A stretch of DNA of 64,000 nucleotides from Streptomyces sp. S4.7 (GTDB lineage: Bacteria; Actinomycetota; Actinomycetes; Streptomycetales; Streptomycetaceae), in NCBI RefSeq assembly GCF_010384365.1, contig NZ_CP048397.1:4030001-4094000 (forward strand), in the 5' to 3' direction. The stretch's first letter is position 1. Every line of letters starts with the position of its first letter. Of this stretch, positions 25,947 to 34,296 are shown one piece after another. The notes beneath the pieces were generated by a model. That model saw nothing but the letters and a program-made list of their open reading frames with translations. It was not told the origin of the DNA and did no database searches. The translations under genes were made by a program, and so were the position numbers.

Positions 25947-26081
25947 CGGCCCCAGGCAGACCCCCGGCGTTCCACGGACCGTTCCACTCCCCGCGTATGA
26001 CGGCACGTCAGCGGGGGTGGAACGGTTCCGGGCGTTCCACCCCTGTCGCGGTGTCTTGCCTGGTCAGGGCGGGTCCGCCAA

Positions 26082-26117
26082 TGCTGGTGATCGTTCAGCC
26101 GACCACGATCACCAGCA
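26082..26117. promoter_or_regulatory. 12-bp inverted repeat in the 5' region of the next gene
   Basis: TGCTGGTGATCG and its complement around 12 bases, ending 22 bases before the ATG at 26139. It could be an operator or a leader hairpin. Confidence 0.55.
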
Positions 26118-26138
26118 CTGCCGACGGGGAGCCAGACC

Positions 26139-26813
26139 ATGACGACCAAGACCGGGACCACCACCACGAACGTGAGAACGTACGCGAACACGAAGGCGAA
26201 CACGAAGTCGTACGTGAACGCGGTCCGCACCGCCGTACTGACCGCCGCGGTGACGGGCCTGACCCTCGCCTCACTCGCCACCGCCACCGCGGCCGGCCCG
26301 GCGCCGAAGTTCCTCTCCGCGGGGCAGCTGCCCGCCGCCAGTACCCCGTGGGTCGCCGACGCGGTACAGCAGGGCCTGCCGGAGTACGGCTCCGTGTGCA
26401 CCGAGGGAGTCGCCCCGGCGGCGGGCACCTCCTACCGGGACTTCCGTACCGACCTGGACACCAACGGCCGCCAGACCACCACCGTCGCCGCCACCGAGGC
26501 CAAGGCGAAGACTCTGGCCACCAAGCTGAAGCAGCGGATCGCGGGCTGCCTCGACCGGCTCGCGGTGGCGTACCCGGGCACCGTCGGCGAGGCGTTCTAC
26601 CACGGCGGGATCGCCGTCGAGGAGGGCGCCGACGTCTACAACGTCGACACCTCCCACCCCGAGACCGGCACCGCCGACGCGCACCTGATCTCCGTGGGCC
26701 GCGACGGCCGCACCGTCACCGTCCTGGAGGTCAGCCACCTCGGCCGGACCCTCTCCGAAGAGGTCGGCCCCTTTTGTAACAGCACCCGCACCGCCGTCGC
26801 CAAGCTCTACTGA
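26139..26813 (+). CDS. Secreted hypothetical protein
   Basis: 224 aa. A long Thr/Asn-rich n-region precedes a hydrophobic core (AVLTAAVTGLTLASLATATAA), giving a Sec-type signal peptide of about 52 residues. The mature part is soluble with two Cys pairs possible (GSVCTEG, AGCLDRL, PFCNST) and a VADAVQQGLPEYGSVCTEG beginning. It resembles small sensor-type secreted domains of Streptomyces but I cannot name the family. Ends at a strong terminator. Confidence 0.7.
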   Translation: MTTKTGTTTTNVRTYANTKANTKSYVNAVRTAVLTAAVTGLTLASLATATAAGPAPKFLSAGQLPAASTPWVADAVQQGLPEYGSVCTEGVAPAAGTSYRDFRTDLDTNGRQTTTVAATEAKAKTLATKLKQRIAGCLDRLAVAYPGTVGEAFYHGGIAVEEGADVYNVDTSHPETGTADAHLISVGRDGRTVTVLEVSHLGRTLSEEVGPFCNSTRTAVAKLY

Positions 26814-26842
26814 TCACCCGGCACTGATCGACCCCGCACCGT

Positions 26843-26882
26843 CCGGCCACATCCGCGCCTCGCGCGGCGCGGATGTGGCCGG
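26843..26882 (+). terminator. Hairpin terminator, 17-bp arms
   Basis: CCGGCCACATCCGCGCC and its exact complement with a 6-base loop, 30 bases after the secreted-protein stop. Confidence 0.8.
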
Positions 26883-26941
26883 GCGGAATGGGCCTTAGTT
26901 TGGAGGGGGGAAAGGGAGCAGCGGGCAGGTCAGGAGCGATC

Positions 26942-28180
26942 ATGCCGGACATCGACTACGCCGTTCTGTTCCAGGCGCTGCCCAGCCCCTACCTGATCCT
27001 CGACCCGCACCTGGTGATCCTCGACGCCAATGCCGCCTATCAGCGTGTCGCGTCCCTCCACCGGGACCAGCTTCTCGGCCGCTACATCTTCGACGCGTTC
27101 CCCGACAACCCCCACGACCCGGACGCGGACGGGGTCAGGAACCTCTCCGCCTCGTTCGCCCGCGTTCTGGCGAGCGGCGAGCCCGACACCATGGCGCTTC
27201 AGCGCTACGACGTCCGGGATCCGCGGCGGGCGGGCCGGTTCACGGAGCACTGGTGGTCCCCGGTGAACACCCCGGTGGTCGACTCGCAGGGCGAGGTGAC
27301 ATGCATCATTCACCGTGCCGAGGATGTCACCGCCTTCGTGCGCTCCCGGCGCTTCCGCAACCAGGGCGGCGGGGAGCTGACCTCGCGCGAGGAGGGCATG
27401 GAGGCCGAGCTCTACGCCCGTGCCCGTAAGCTCCAACGGCTCAACGAGGAGCTGCGGCTCGCCCATGGCCGGGAGCGGCAGGTGGCGGTCACGCTCCAGG
27501 AAGCGATGCTGCACTCGCCGGACCTGGCCCGCCACCCGAACATCGCCGTGCGCTACCTCCCCGCCATCGGCTCGCTCAATGTGTGCGGGGACTGGTACGA
27601 CACGGTCGATCTCTCCGATTCCCGGTTCGCCGTCGCCGTGGGTGATGTGGTCGGCCACGGACTCGAGGCCGCCACCGTCATGGGCATGCTCCGCAGCGCG
27701 CTCTCCGCCGTCAGCCGCACCGTCACCGGCCCCGCCCAGGCTCTGGAGATCCTCGGCCTGTACGCCCGCTCCCTCGACGGCGCCATGGCCACGACCGCCG
27801 TCACGGCCATGGTGGACGCCCGCAGCAACCTCATCATGTACAGCAGCGCCGGCCACCCACCGCCGGTCCTGCTGCACCGCGACGGCAGCTACGAGCTCCT
27901 CGACAAGGCCACCGACCCACCCCTCGGAGCCCGCGTCGAGCACGTACTCCGCCCCCAGGCCGGCATCACCTACGAGGTCGGGGACACCCTCGTCCTCTAC
28001 ACCGACGGTCTGATCGAGCGCCGGGGCGAGGACATCGACGCGGGCCTGACCCGGCTCACCGACGCGCTCGCCACCTGCGCCGATGTCAGTCCGGAGACTC
28101 TGGCCGACACGCTCCTGGAACACCTCCACCTCACGGCAGGCTCCAGCGACGACATCGCCCTGGTCGTCATCCGCCTGTAG
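26942..28180 (+). CDS. PAS-PP2C (SpoIIE-type) serine phosphatase
   Basis: 412 aa from the ATG at 26942, with AGGAG five bases upstream. A PAS domain (residues about 5-135: YAVLFQALPSPYLILDPHLVILDANAAYQRV ... VVDSQGEVTCIIHRAEDVT) is followed by a coiled helix (ARARKLQRLNEELRLAHGRERQVA) and a PP2C domain with metal-binding Asp residues in VCGDWYDTVDL, VAVGDVVGHGLEAATVM, YSSAGHPPPVLL, LVLYTDGLIERRG and SSDDIALVVIRL. Such proteins dephosphorylate anti-sigma-factor antagonists. No partner genes are adjacent. Confidence 0.94.
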   Translation: MPDIDYAVLFQALPSPYLILDPHLVILDANAAYQRVASLHRDQLLGRYIFDAFPDNPHDPDADGVRNLSASFARVLASGEPDTMALQRYDVRDPRRAGRFTEHWWSPVNTPVVDSQGEVTCIIHRAEDVTAFVRSRRFRNQGGGELTSREEGMEAELYARARKLQRLNEELRLAHGRERQVAVTLQEAMLHSPDLARHPNIAVRYLPAIGSLNVCGDWYDTVDLSDSRFAVAVGDVVGHGLEAATVMGMLRSALSAVSRTVTGPAQALEILGLYARSLDGAMATTAVTAMVDARSNLIMYSSAGHPPPVLLHRDGSYELLDKATDPPLGARVEHVLRPQAGITYEVGDTLVLYTDGLIERRGEDIDAGLTRLTDALATCADVSPETLADTLLEHLHLTAGSSDDIALVVIRL

Positions 28181-28297
28181 GTCCCGTCCGTGCGAGCGTC
28201 ATGCCCGTGGCACCGGCCGCGCCCTGCTTGACCGGGCGTGCATCGCACCAGGCACACTTCAGGTATCGCACTATTCCGGCCATCAGAAGGATTAGGC

Positions 28298-28882
28298 ATG
28301 ATCACGCTGACGAAGGAAGACGGTCCCGCCGACCTGGACGGGGTGACGCATCTGTCCATCGGGGTGTCCTGGGACCCGACCGTGGGAAGCAGCGGGGGAG
28401 TCCTGGGCAAGCTCCGGCAGAAGGCCGGCACCGACCTCGACCTGATCGCGATCGCGGTGCAGGGCGCGGATCCGGTACGGCTGGCGGGGCTGGACTCCCT
28501 GGACCCGCTGGGGAACGGTTCGCTGCTGCACAGCGGCGACAACCAGACGGGCAAGGGCGACGGCGACGACGAGACCGTCACCGTCGAGTTCTCCCGCATA
28601 CCGGCCAACATCACGTCGATCGTGTTCATAGCCGCCGCGTACAAGAAGCGCAGCTCCTTCCAGAACGCGCGCAACATCAGCTTCAAGGTGTACGACGCGA
28701 CGGGCGGCAGCACCCAGCAGGTCGCCGACATCTGGCCGAGCCTGCTCAGCAACGACAACGGGTGCGTCGTGGCCAAGGCGGTGCGTGAGGGCGCCGGCTG
28801 GAAGCTCCAGGTGATCAACGAGACGGGGAAGATCAAGCAGGGGGACGAGCAGGCCCTGATGCGTTTCGCCGTCAGCAAGTAG
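28298..28882 (+). CDS. TerD-family protein (tellurite/stress, calcium-binding type)
   Basis: 194 aa: MITLTKEDGPADLDGVTHLSIGVSWDP, TDLDLIAIAV, LHSGDNQTGKGDGDDETVTVEFSRIPANITSIVFIAAAY, and a C-terminal VNETGKIKQGDEQALMRFAVSK-like strand. The GDGDDE segment corresponds to the TerD calcium site. Unlike most ter genes it is alone, with no other ter genes nearby. Just after the stop the 10-base unit AGTAGCGGCA is repeated about three times. Confidence 0.9.
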   Translation: MITLTKEDGPADLDGVTHLSIGVSWDPTVGSSGGVLGKLRQKAGTDLDLIAIAVQGADPVRLAGLDSLDPLGNGSLLHSGDNQTGKGDGDDETVTVEFSRIPANITSIVFIAAAYKKRSSFQNARNISFKVYDATGGSTQQVADIWPSLLSNDNGCVVAKAVREGAGWKLQVINETGKIKQGDEQALMRFAVSK

Positions 28883-29099
28883 CGGCAAGTAGCGGCAAGT
28901 AGCGGCCGGGCGGAGCGCCGCCGTCCGGGCAGGCTCCGCCGCCGGACCACCTGGGCCCGTTCGCCGGTGCCGCCTCCCGCGTGCCGGTGGCGTGGCCCCG
29001 GGTGGGGCCCGGCTGCCGTGAGAGGCCGCCGGGCGAATCTCCGGCCCCGGTGATCGGGGCGGGCGTTCTCCGGCCCGCGGAACCGGGCAGTCCCGGTGC

Positions 29100-30380
29100 T
29101 CAGGGCGCCCCCGCTTCCCGGGCCCGGCGGGAGGAGAAGTGGCGTGCGCTGGGTACGAGGGCGGCGGCGGCCGGGGCCGCGAAGCAGATCAGCGCGCAGA
29201 CGGTGAGTACGGCGCGGGGGCCGAAGGCGTCGATCGCCGGGGCGATGAGCGCCAGGCCGACCGGCGCGAGACCGTACGACAGCATGAAGTCGAGCGAGGA
29301 GACGCGGGCGAGTCTGTCGGGTGCCACCTCGCGCTGAGTGGCGGTGAACCAGGGGACGTTGAAGAGTTCGATGCCGACTCCGGCGACGGCGTAGGCGGCG
29401 ACGACGACCGCGGGGTGCACCGGGAAGAGAAGGCTCAGCGGCGCGAATCCGTAGGCGGCCAGCCCGGCGAGGGCGGCCCAGCCCTGGGAGGGCGGGCGCC
29501 AGCGGGCGATGAGCAGCGCGGCGGCGAGGGCTCCGGCGGTGTAGGCGGTGGTGGCCGCCGCGAGGACCACACCGGTGTCGTACCGGTCCCTGCTGACCAG
29601 GGGCAGCGCGACCCCGGTCGCGGAGTAGCCGGTGGCGATGACGGCGGTCAGCGCGGCGAGCGTGGCGATGAACCAGGGGTGCCTGCGCGCCTCACGTACC
29701 CCGTCCGCGAACTCCGCCAGGAACGACGGGCGTCGGGATGAAGGTACGGCGTCGGGCCCGCCGTCGGGCGCGTGGGTGCCGCGCCCGGGGGTGAGCGCGG
29801 CGACGAGCCAGAGTGCCCCGATGCCCAGGAGCAGTGCCCCGGTGCCGAGGGCGACCGCGAGCAGAGCGGTGAGGGCGGGACCCGCGAGGGTGCTGACCCG
29901 GACGGAGAGCGTCATGGCCGCGTTGGCCTGCTGCCTGCGTCCGTCGTCGACGACTTCCGCCGTGAGCGCCTGGAAGGCGGGCCGGCAGGCGCCCTGCCCG
30001 GCTCCGGCGAGCGCGGCGGCGAGCGCCATCAGGGGAAGCGAGCGCCCCAGTCCGGCGGCGAGGAGCGGTGCGGAGGCCGCGGCCGCGAGCCCTGACCACA
30101 GGACGACTCCGCGCCGTGAGTGCCGGTCCGCCAGCACCCCGCCCACGGGGACCGCCGCGAGGAATCCGAGGGTGCGGGCGGCCAGGAGCAGGCCGAGCGC
30201 GGCGGGTGACAGCGTCCGGTCGAGTACGGCGAGGCCGAGCACGAACGGCAGGGCCCAAGTGGCGAGCCCCGAGGCGGTGGCGCCCGTCCACAGCCGCAGG
30301 AACGCGGTGTCCCGCAGTACGGAACACGCGGGCGGTGGGGCGGACTTGGCGATTTCTGTCGTGCGGGGTGCGGTCGGCAC
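29100..30380 (-). CDS. MFS transporter, possible exporter of the neighbouring locus product
   Basis: 426 aa from the GTG at 30380, with AGGAG nine bases upstream. About 12 hydrophobic helices. The conserved A-motif loop is GGVLADRHSRRGVVLWSG, between helices 2 and 3. FTATQREVAPDRLARVSSLDFMLSYGLAPVG is typical of the enterobactin-exporter-like (EntS/MFS_3) group, which export siderophores. It is transcribed away from the seven-gene operon, with the Fur/Zur-like box in the shared 233-base region, so joint control is plausible. Export role is inference. Confidence 0.88.
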   Translation of the reverse strand: MPTAPRTTEIAKSAPPPACSVLRDTAFLRLWTGATASGLATWALPFVLGLAVLDRTLSPAALGLLLAARTLGFLAAVPVGGVLADRHSRRGVVLWSGLAAAASAPLLAAGLGRSLPLMALAAALAGAGQGACRPAFQALTAEVVDDGRRQQANAAMTLSVRVSTLAGPALTALLAVALGTGALLLGIGALWLVAALTPGRGTHAPDGGPDAVPSSRRPSFLAEFADGVREARRHPWFIATLAALTAVIATGYSATGVALPLVSRDRYDTGVVLAAATTAYTAGALAAALLIARWRPPSQGWAALAGLAAYGFAPLSLLFPVHPAVVVAAYAVAGVGIELFNVPWFTATQREVAPDRLARVSSLDFMLSYGLAPVGLALIAPAIDAFGPRAVLTVCALICFAAPAAAALVPSARHFSSRRAREAGAP

Positions 30381-30523
30381 GGTGTGACGCTCCTGACATC
30401 GGGGGCCGGCTGATACGGCTCCGCCACCGTCAAGTGCCCGTGGGGCGGGGCGTGGTGACGCACGGGACTGCGGCGGAGTCACGGAACGGCGTGGCCGCCC
30501 GCGGCTGCTCAAGGGTAGCAAGA

Positions 30524-30538
30524 TGAAAATGATTATCG
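30524..30538. promoter_or_regulatory. Fur/Zur-like 7-1-7 box in the divergent promoter region
   Basis: TGAAAATGATTATCG matches 13 of 15 positions of the Streptomyces Zur box as I recall it (TGAAAATGATTTTCA), and similarly the 7-1-7 Fur pattern. It is strikingly AT-rich against its surroundings and lies 76 bases before the methyltransferase start and 144 before the MFS start. Zur is more likely than Fur because iron control in Streptomyces is mainly through DmdR. Confidence 0.7.
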
Positions 30539-30613
30539 TTATAGTGCGGTCTGGCTCGCCTCTCCCTGCCAGGGGCACGGCCATATCTGCCCCCTCTCGC
30601 ACCGGAGGACCCG

Positions 30614-31351
30614 ATGGACCCGACAGCGACCGGACCCGCTCTGCTGGAACAGCTCCCACCGCCCCTCCCCGCGGCGCGGATCATCGCGCTCAACCAGCCG
30701 AGGACCGATCCGCACACCACCCGCGCCTACACCTGGGAGGGCTGGGACTTCGAGGCACCGCCGGGTGTCTTCCTGCCGGGCGCGACCAGCCGGATGATCC
30801 ACGAGCGGCTGCTCGACGGCCGGATCGAGGTACGCGGGCGCCGATACGGTGCCATGGGCGCCGGGTTGGGGGTCGAGGCCGTCGCCGCCGGAGTCCGCGG
30901 GGCCCGCGAGATCTACGCGATGGACATCCACGCCGAGAGCGTGGAGACCGCCGCCCGCCACTACCGGCGGCTCGTCGGCGCCCGCGAGGGCACCGACTTC
31001 GTCCCCGTCGTGGGCGACATGTTCGACGGCCTGGCGCCGGGTGTGCGGCTGGACGTCATCACGTTCAACCCGCCCGCGGTCAGCCAACGGGTCAGCGACG
31101 ACCCGGCCGTCGTGCGCAACGTCTGTGCGGGCGCGCCCCTCGTGGCGCGGTTCTTCACCCGGATCCGCGACCGGGACCTGCTCGCCGACGGCGGTGAGGT
31201 CTTCCTCGTCGTCTCCAACACCGCCGACCTGCGCACGATCGTGGGTGACGCCCTGGACCAGGGGTTCACCGCGGAGATCGACCATCTGCACGACTGGCAG
31301 GACGGCGTCCTGACCTTCCTGTTCCGGCTGACCCGGGGAGCCCGGTCATGA
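30614..31351 (+). CDS. SAM-dependent methyltransferase with NPP motif (metallophore locus gene 1)
   Basis: 245 aa; AGGA precedes the ATG. SAM motif I is YGAMGAGLGVEAVAAG (about 79-93), the acidic motif II is YAMDIHAESVETA (Asp104), and ITFNPPAVSQR (NPP at 152-154) is the post-II motif of HemK/PrmC-like amino-methyltransferases. The short N-terminal part (TRAYTWEGWDFEAPPGVFLPG) resembles the small-molecule branch rather than PrmC itself. SAM could donate methyl or an aminocarboxypropyl group; the sequence does not decide. First gene of the operon; its stop overlaps the next start (ATGA). Confidence 0.8.
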   Translation: MDPTATGPALLEQLPPPLPAARIIALNQPRTDPHTTRAYTWEGWDFEAPPGVFLPGATSRMIHERLLDGRIEVRGRRYGAMGAGLGVEAVAAGVRGAREIYAMDIHAESVETAARHYRRLVGAREGTDFVPVVGDMFDGLAPGVRLDVITFNPPAVSQRVSDDPAVVRNVCAGAPLVARFFTRIRDRDLLADGGEVFLVVSNTADLRTIVGDALDQGFTAEIDHLHDWQDGVLTFLFRLTRGARS

Positions 31352-32226
31352 CCGCGCCCACTTCCCCCGCGAGCCCCGCCGGTCCCTCCGACCTCGCGAG
31401 CCCCGCCGGCCCCCGCACCGTCGACGGCCTGATGTCCGGCGTCCTGGCGGGAGCACACGGCCCGGACCCGGCCGGTCTCACGGCCACCAGCGCGTTCTGG
31501 ATCCACCACGGCACACGCCTCGCCGGGGGCGACACCACCTACCTCAACCAGTACGTACTCATCAGGCTCGGCGGATCCTTCGGAGCCTGCGCCTTCGAAG
31601 CCGGTGAGATCGACCCCGCCGTCTGCCGGGAGGCGTCCGGGATGCCCCTGGACGTACTGCTGCGGGATGCTCCCCGGCCGATCCGGATCGCCGCCCTCGA
31701 CGCCTACCTCACCGAGGCCGAGCCGCATTCCCGGACGTCGCGCGCCGAGCCGGTGGCCCTGCCCGCCGGCACCCCGGAGATCCGGGCGAAGGCCCGCGAC
31801 GCGGCCGTGGCCGGTCTGCTGGACATCGCACCCGGTGCGAAGGTCGGGCTCATCGGCGTGGTCAATCCGCTGGTCGCCGCGATCCGCGAGCGCGGCGGCA
31901 GCCCGCTGCTCTGCGACTTCAATCTCCGCACGACCCAGTGGGGCGACCTCGTCAGCGACAGCGCGGAGACGGTGCTGGGCGAATCCGACGCCGTCATCGC
32001 CACCGGAATGACTCTCGGCAACAACTCCTTCGACACCGTCCTCGCCCGGTGCCGCGAACGCGCCGTGCCGCTGATCGTCTACGCCCAGACGGGCAGCGCG
32101 GTGGCACGGGCCTTCCTGGGCTCGGGCGTGACCGCCCTGTCCGCCGAGCCGTTCCCGTTCTCCCAGTTCAGCGCGGAGCCGACCACGCTCTACCGCTACC
32201 GCGAGCCCGCCGGGGGCGGGGCGTGA
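31348..32226 (+). CDS. DUF364/Rossmann-like protein (putative heavy-metal chelation family)
   Basis: 292 aa. After a disordered Ala/Pro/Ser leader, SAFWIHHGTRLAGGDTTYLNQYVLIRLGGSFGACAFEAGEI resembles the DUF4213 N-terminal part. The C-terminal half has a Rossmann-like core: KVGLIGVVNPLVAAIRERGGSPLLCDFNLRTTQWG, SDAVIATGMTLGNNSFDTVLARC and PLIVYAQTGSAVARAFLGSGV, as in DUF364 proteins described as putative heavy-metal chelation domains. The reaction is unknown. Overlaps both neighbours by four bases, so it is made together with them. Confidence 0.7.
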   Translation: MTAPTSPASPAGPSDLASPAGPRTVDGLMSGVLAGAHGPDPAGLTATSAFWIHHGTRLAGGDTTYLNQYVLIRLGGSFGACAFEAGEIDPAVCREASGMPLDVLLRDAPRPIRIAALDAYLTEAEPHSRTSRAEPVALPAGTPEIRAKARDAAVAGLLDIAPGAKVGLIGVVNPLVAAIRERGGSPLLCDFNLRTTQWGDLVSDSAETVLGESDAVIATGMTLGNNSFDTVLARCRERAVPLIVYAQTGSAVARAFLGSGVTALSAEPFPFSQFSAEPTTLYRYREPAGGGA

Positions 32227-33347
32227 CGGCCGGAGCGGGCGGCACCGGGCCGGGCACCCCGGGCAGGGCCGGTATGTCTCCCGAGCCCGCCGTCTCCGGT
32301 ACGGGGTACGCCAGTTGCCACCACGGCGAGATCCTGCAGGGCGTCTTCCTCGACGCCCGGGGCCGACGGTGCGCCGCCCTCGTCACCCTGCCGCTGACCG
32401 GCCTCGGCACCCGCGCCGACGCCGTACTGCGACCGGGCACCCCGCCAGGGAGCCACTCCGTCGACCCGCCCGACCGCACGAAGGCACTGCGCGCCGCGAC
32501 CCTCGCCCTGCGGGAATGCCGCGCCCGGCGCCCTCAAGTCCCTTTCGGCAAACTGGAGTTGCGGCTCGGCGGCGACGTTCCGCTGGGACTGGGCATGGGG
32601 TCCTCCAGCAGCGATGTCATCGCCGCGGTGCGCGCGGTCGCCGACGCATGCGGGCTGCGGCTGCCGTCGCGGACCGTCGCCCGAATCGCGGTACGGGCCG
32701 AGCAGGCGTCCGATCCTCTGATGCTCGACGGCCGGCCACTGCTGTTCGCACAGCGGGAGGGCCGGGTCCTCGAAGTCCTCGGCGACGCGCTGCCGCCCGC
32801 CGTGGTGGTCGGCTGCACCCTGGGCGAGGGGCGGCCCGTGGACACCCTGTCCCTCCCGGCCCCGGCCTGCGGCGACGACGACGTGCGCGCCTACGAGCGG
32901 CTGCGCTCACTGCTGCGGCGGGCGGTGGCCGAAGGGGATGTCCGGCTGCTCGGGAAAGTCAGTACCGAAAGCGCCCGGCGCGCCCAACGGGTACTGCGCC
33001 ACCGGGAGTTCGACCGCCTGACGCGCGTGGCCGAGCGGACGGGGGCGGTGGGCGTACAGATCGCTCACAGCGGCAGCGTGGCCGGGCTGCTCTTCGACCC
33101 CGCGGCCACTGACCTGGGGGCGCGCCTCCGGCGCTGCGCGGGCGCCCTGGACCGCGAAGGCATCCCCGTGACCCGGACCTTCACGACCCGCCCGTCCGCC
33201 GAACACCTCACGCCCTCCACCCGCACCACGCCCCTCACGCCGTTCACGACCAGCGAGGAGTCCCGCCATGGACGAGCACATCGCCGACGCGATCGGACGA
33301 CCCGACCTGATACGCCTGGACGAAGGGCTCATCTGTCTGCGCTTTGA
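32223..33347 (+). CDS. GHMP kinase, PduX-like (amino-acid kinase candidate)
   Basis: 374 aa from the GTG overlapping the previous stop (an ATG at 32274 is the alternative). CHHGEILQG (residues 33-40) matches the GELxQG signature of PduX L-threonine kinases; the GHMP ATP loop is VPLGLGMGSSSSDVIAAVRA (119-138), and the C-terminal motif is QIAHSGSVAGLLFDP. PduX makes O-phospho-L-threonine. Here the neighbouring PLP lyase suggests that an O-phospho amino acid is an intermediate with phosphate as the leaving group. The last 80 bases run over the next gene in another frame, so the C-terminal tail is dispensable or the true stop is affected by an indel. Confidence 0.8.
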   Translation: MTAGAGGTGPGTPGRAGMSPEPAVSGTGYASCHHGEILQGVFLDARGRRCAALVTLPLTGLGTRADAVLRPGTPPGSHSVDPPDRTKALRAATLALRECRARRPQVPFGKLELRLGGDVPLGLGMGSSSSDVIAAVRAVADACGLRLPSRTVARIAVRAEQASDPLMLDGRPLLFAQREGRVLEVLGDALPPAVVVGCTLGEGRPVDTLSLPAPACGDDDVRAYERLRSLLRRAVAEGDVRLLGKVSTESARRAQRVLRHREFDRLTRVAERTGAVGVQIAHSGSVAGLLFDPAATDLGARLRRCAGALDREGIPVTRTFTTRPSAEHLTPSTRTTPLTPFTTSEESRHGRAHRRRDRTTRPDTPGRRAHLSAL

Positions 33348-34296
33348 GTCCATGAAGGCGGTCTCCGCCACGGCGGCCGTCCGGCACCTGCTCGACACCG
33401 GCGCCGTACGGCCCGGCGACACCCTGCTGGACAGCTCCAGCGGCATCTACGCGTACGCCCTCGCCCTGGCCTGCCATCGCTACGGCATGCGCTGCCACAT
33501 CATCGGCTCCACGACCGTGGACCACACGCTGCGTACGCAACTCGCCGTGCTCGGGGCGGAGTTCGAGCAGATGGACCCCAGCGACGACCTGAAGCTCGAC
33601 CAGAAGCGCCGGGTCGCGCGCATCCACGAGATCCTCGCCGCGCACCCCGAGTACCACTGGATGCGCCAGTACCACGACGACATCCACTACCTCGGCTACC
33701 GGGCCGTAGCCGACCGTATCCACGAGGAGACCGGTACCGGCCCGCTCACCGTGGTCGGCGGAGTCGGATCCGGCGCCTCGACCGGGGCACTCGCCCGCCG
33801 TCTGCGGGAACACTCACCCGGCGTCGGCCTCATCGGAGTTCAGCCGTTCGGCAGCGTCACCTTCGGCAGCGAGCACGTGCCCGACCCCGACATCATCATC
33901 GCCGGGATCGGCAGCTCCATCCCCTTCGCCAATGTCGACCACACCCTCTACGACACCCTGCACTGGCTGGGCTTCGGCACCGCCCTCGCCGGCAGCGTCG
34001 ACCTGCTGCGCAGGTACGCCGTCTTCGCCGGACTCTCCACCGGAGCGGCCTATCTCACCGCACGGTGGGAACGCAACCGCGACCCCGGCCGGACCTTCCT
34101 CTTCATCGCCGCCGACACCGGCCACCGCTACACCGACTCGGTCTTCGCCCGCCACCGCACGGCGCAGCCGGCCGACTCCCTCGCCCCGCGCACCGTGGCC
34201 ACGCTCGACGATCTCGCCCACCCCTGGTCCCGGATGAACTGGAACCGCGCACCCGCGCCCGCGCCCGTGGCCACGCGTGAACGGCGGACCCGTTGA
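33268..34296 (+). CDS. Cysteine-synthase-like PLP enzyme (beta-replacement candidate)
   Basis: 342 aa; ATG with AGGAG eight bases upstream. Fold-type II features: the Schiff-base Lys is Lys30 in RFESMKAVSATAAV, the loop usually SSGNTG is altered to LDSSSGIYAYALA (about 54-66), and the phosphate loop is GGVGSGASTGALARRL (164-179). Charged QKRRVARIHEILAAHPEYHWMRQYHDD resembles SbnA/2,3-diaminopropionate synthase-type enzymes. With the kinase upstream, it could replace the phosphate of O-phospho-Ser or O-phospho-Thr with an amine or thiol. This is inference; no substrate is known. Confidence 0.82.
   Translation: MDEHIADAIGRPDLIRLDEGLICLRFESMKAVSATAAVRHLLDTGAVRPGDTLLDSSSGIYAYALALACHRYGMRCHIIGSTTVDHTLRTQLAVLGAEFEQMDPSDDLKLDQKRRVARIHEILAAHPEYHWMRQYHDDIHYLGYRAVADRIHEETGTGPLTVVGGVGSGASTGALARRLREHSPGVGLIGVQPFGSVTFGSEHVPDPDIIIAGIGSSIPFANVDHTLYDTLHWLGFGTALAGSVDLLRRYAVFAGLSTGAAYLTARWERNRDPGRTFLFIAADTGHRYTDSVFARHRTAQPADSLAPRTVATLDDLAHPWSRMNWNRAPAPAPVATRERRTR

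Noticed and set aside
24174-26006. 610-codon minus-strand frame
   Set aside because: Opposite the prepilin-like protein gene, which has signal, start site and coherent composition; the antisense has none.
30524-30538. DmdR/DtxR iron box
   Set aside because: It lacks the TTAGGTTAGGCTAACCTAA-type pattern; the Fur/Zur 7-1-7 pattern fits better.
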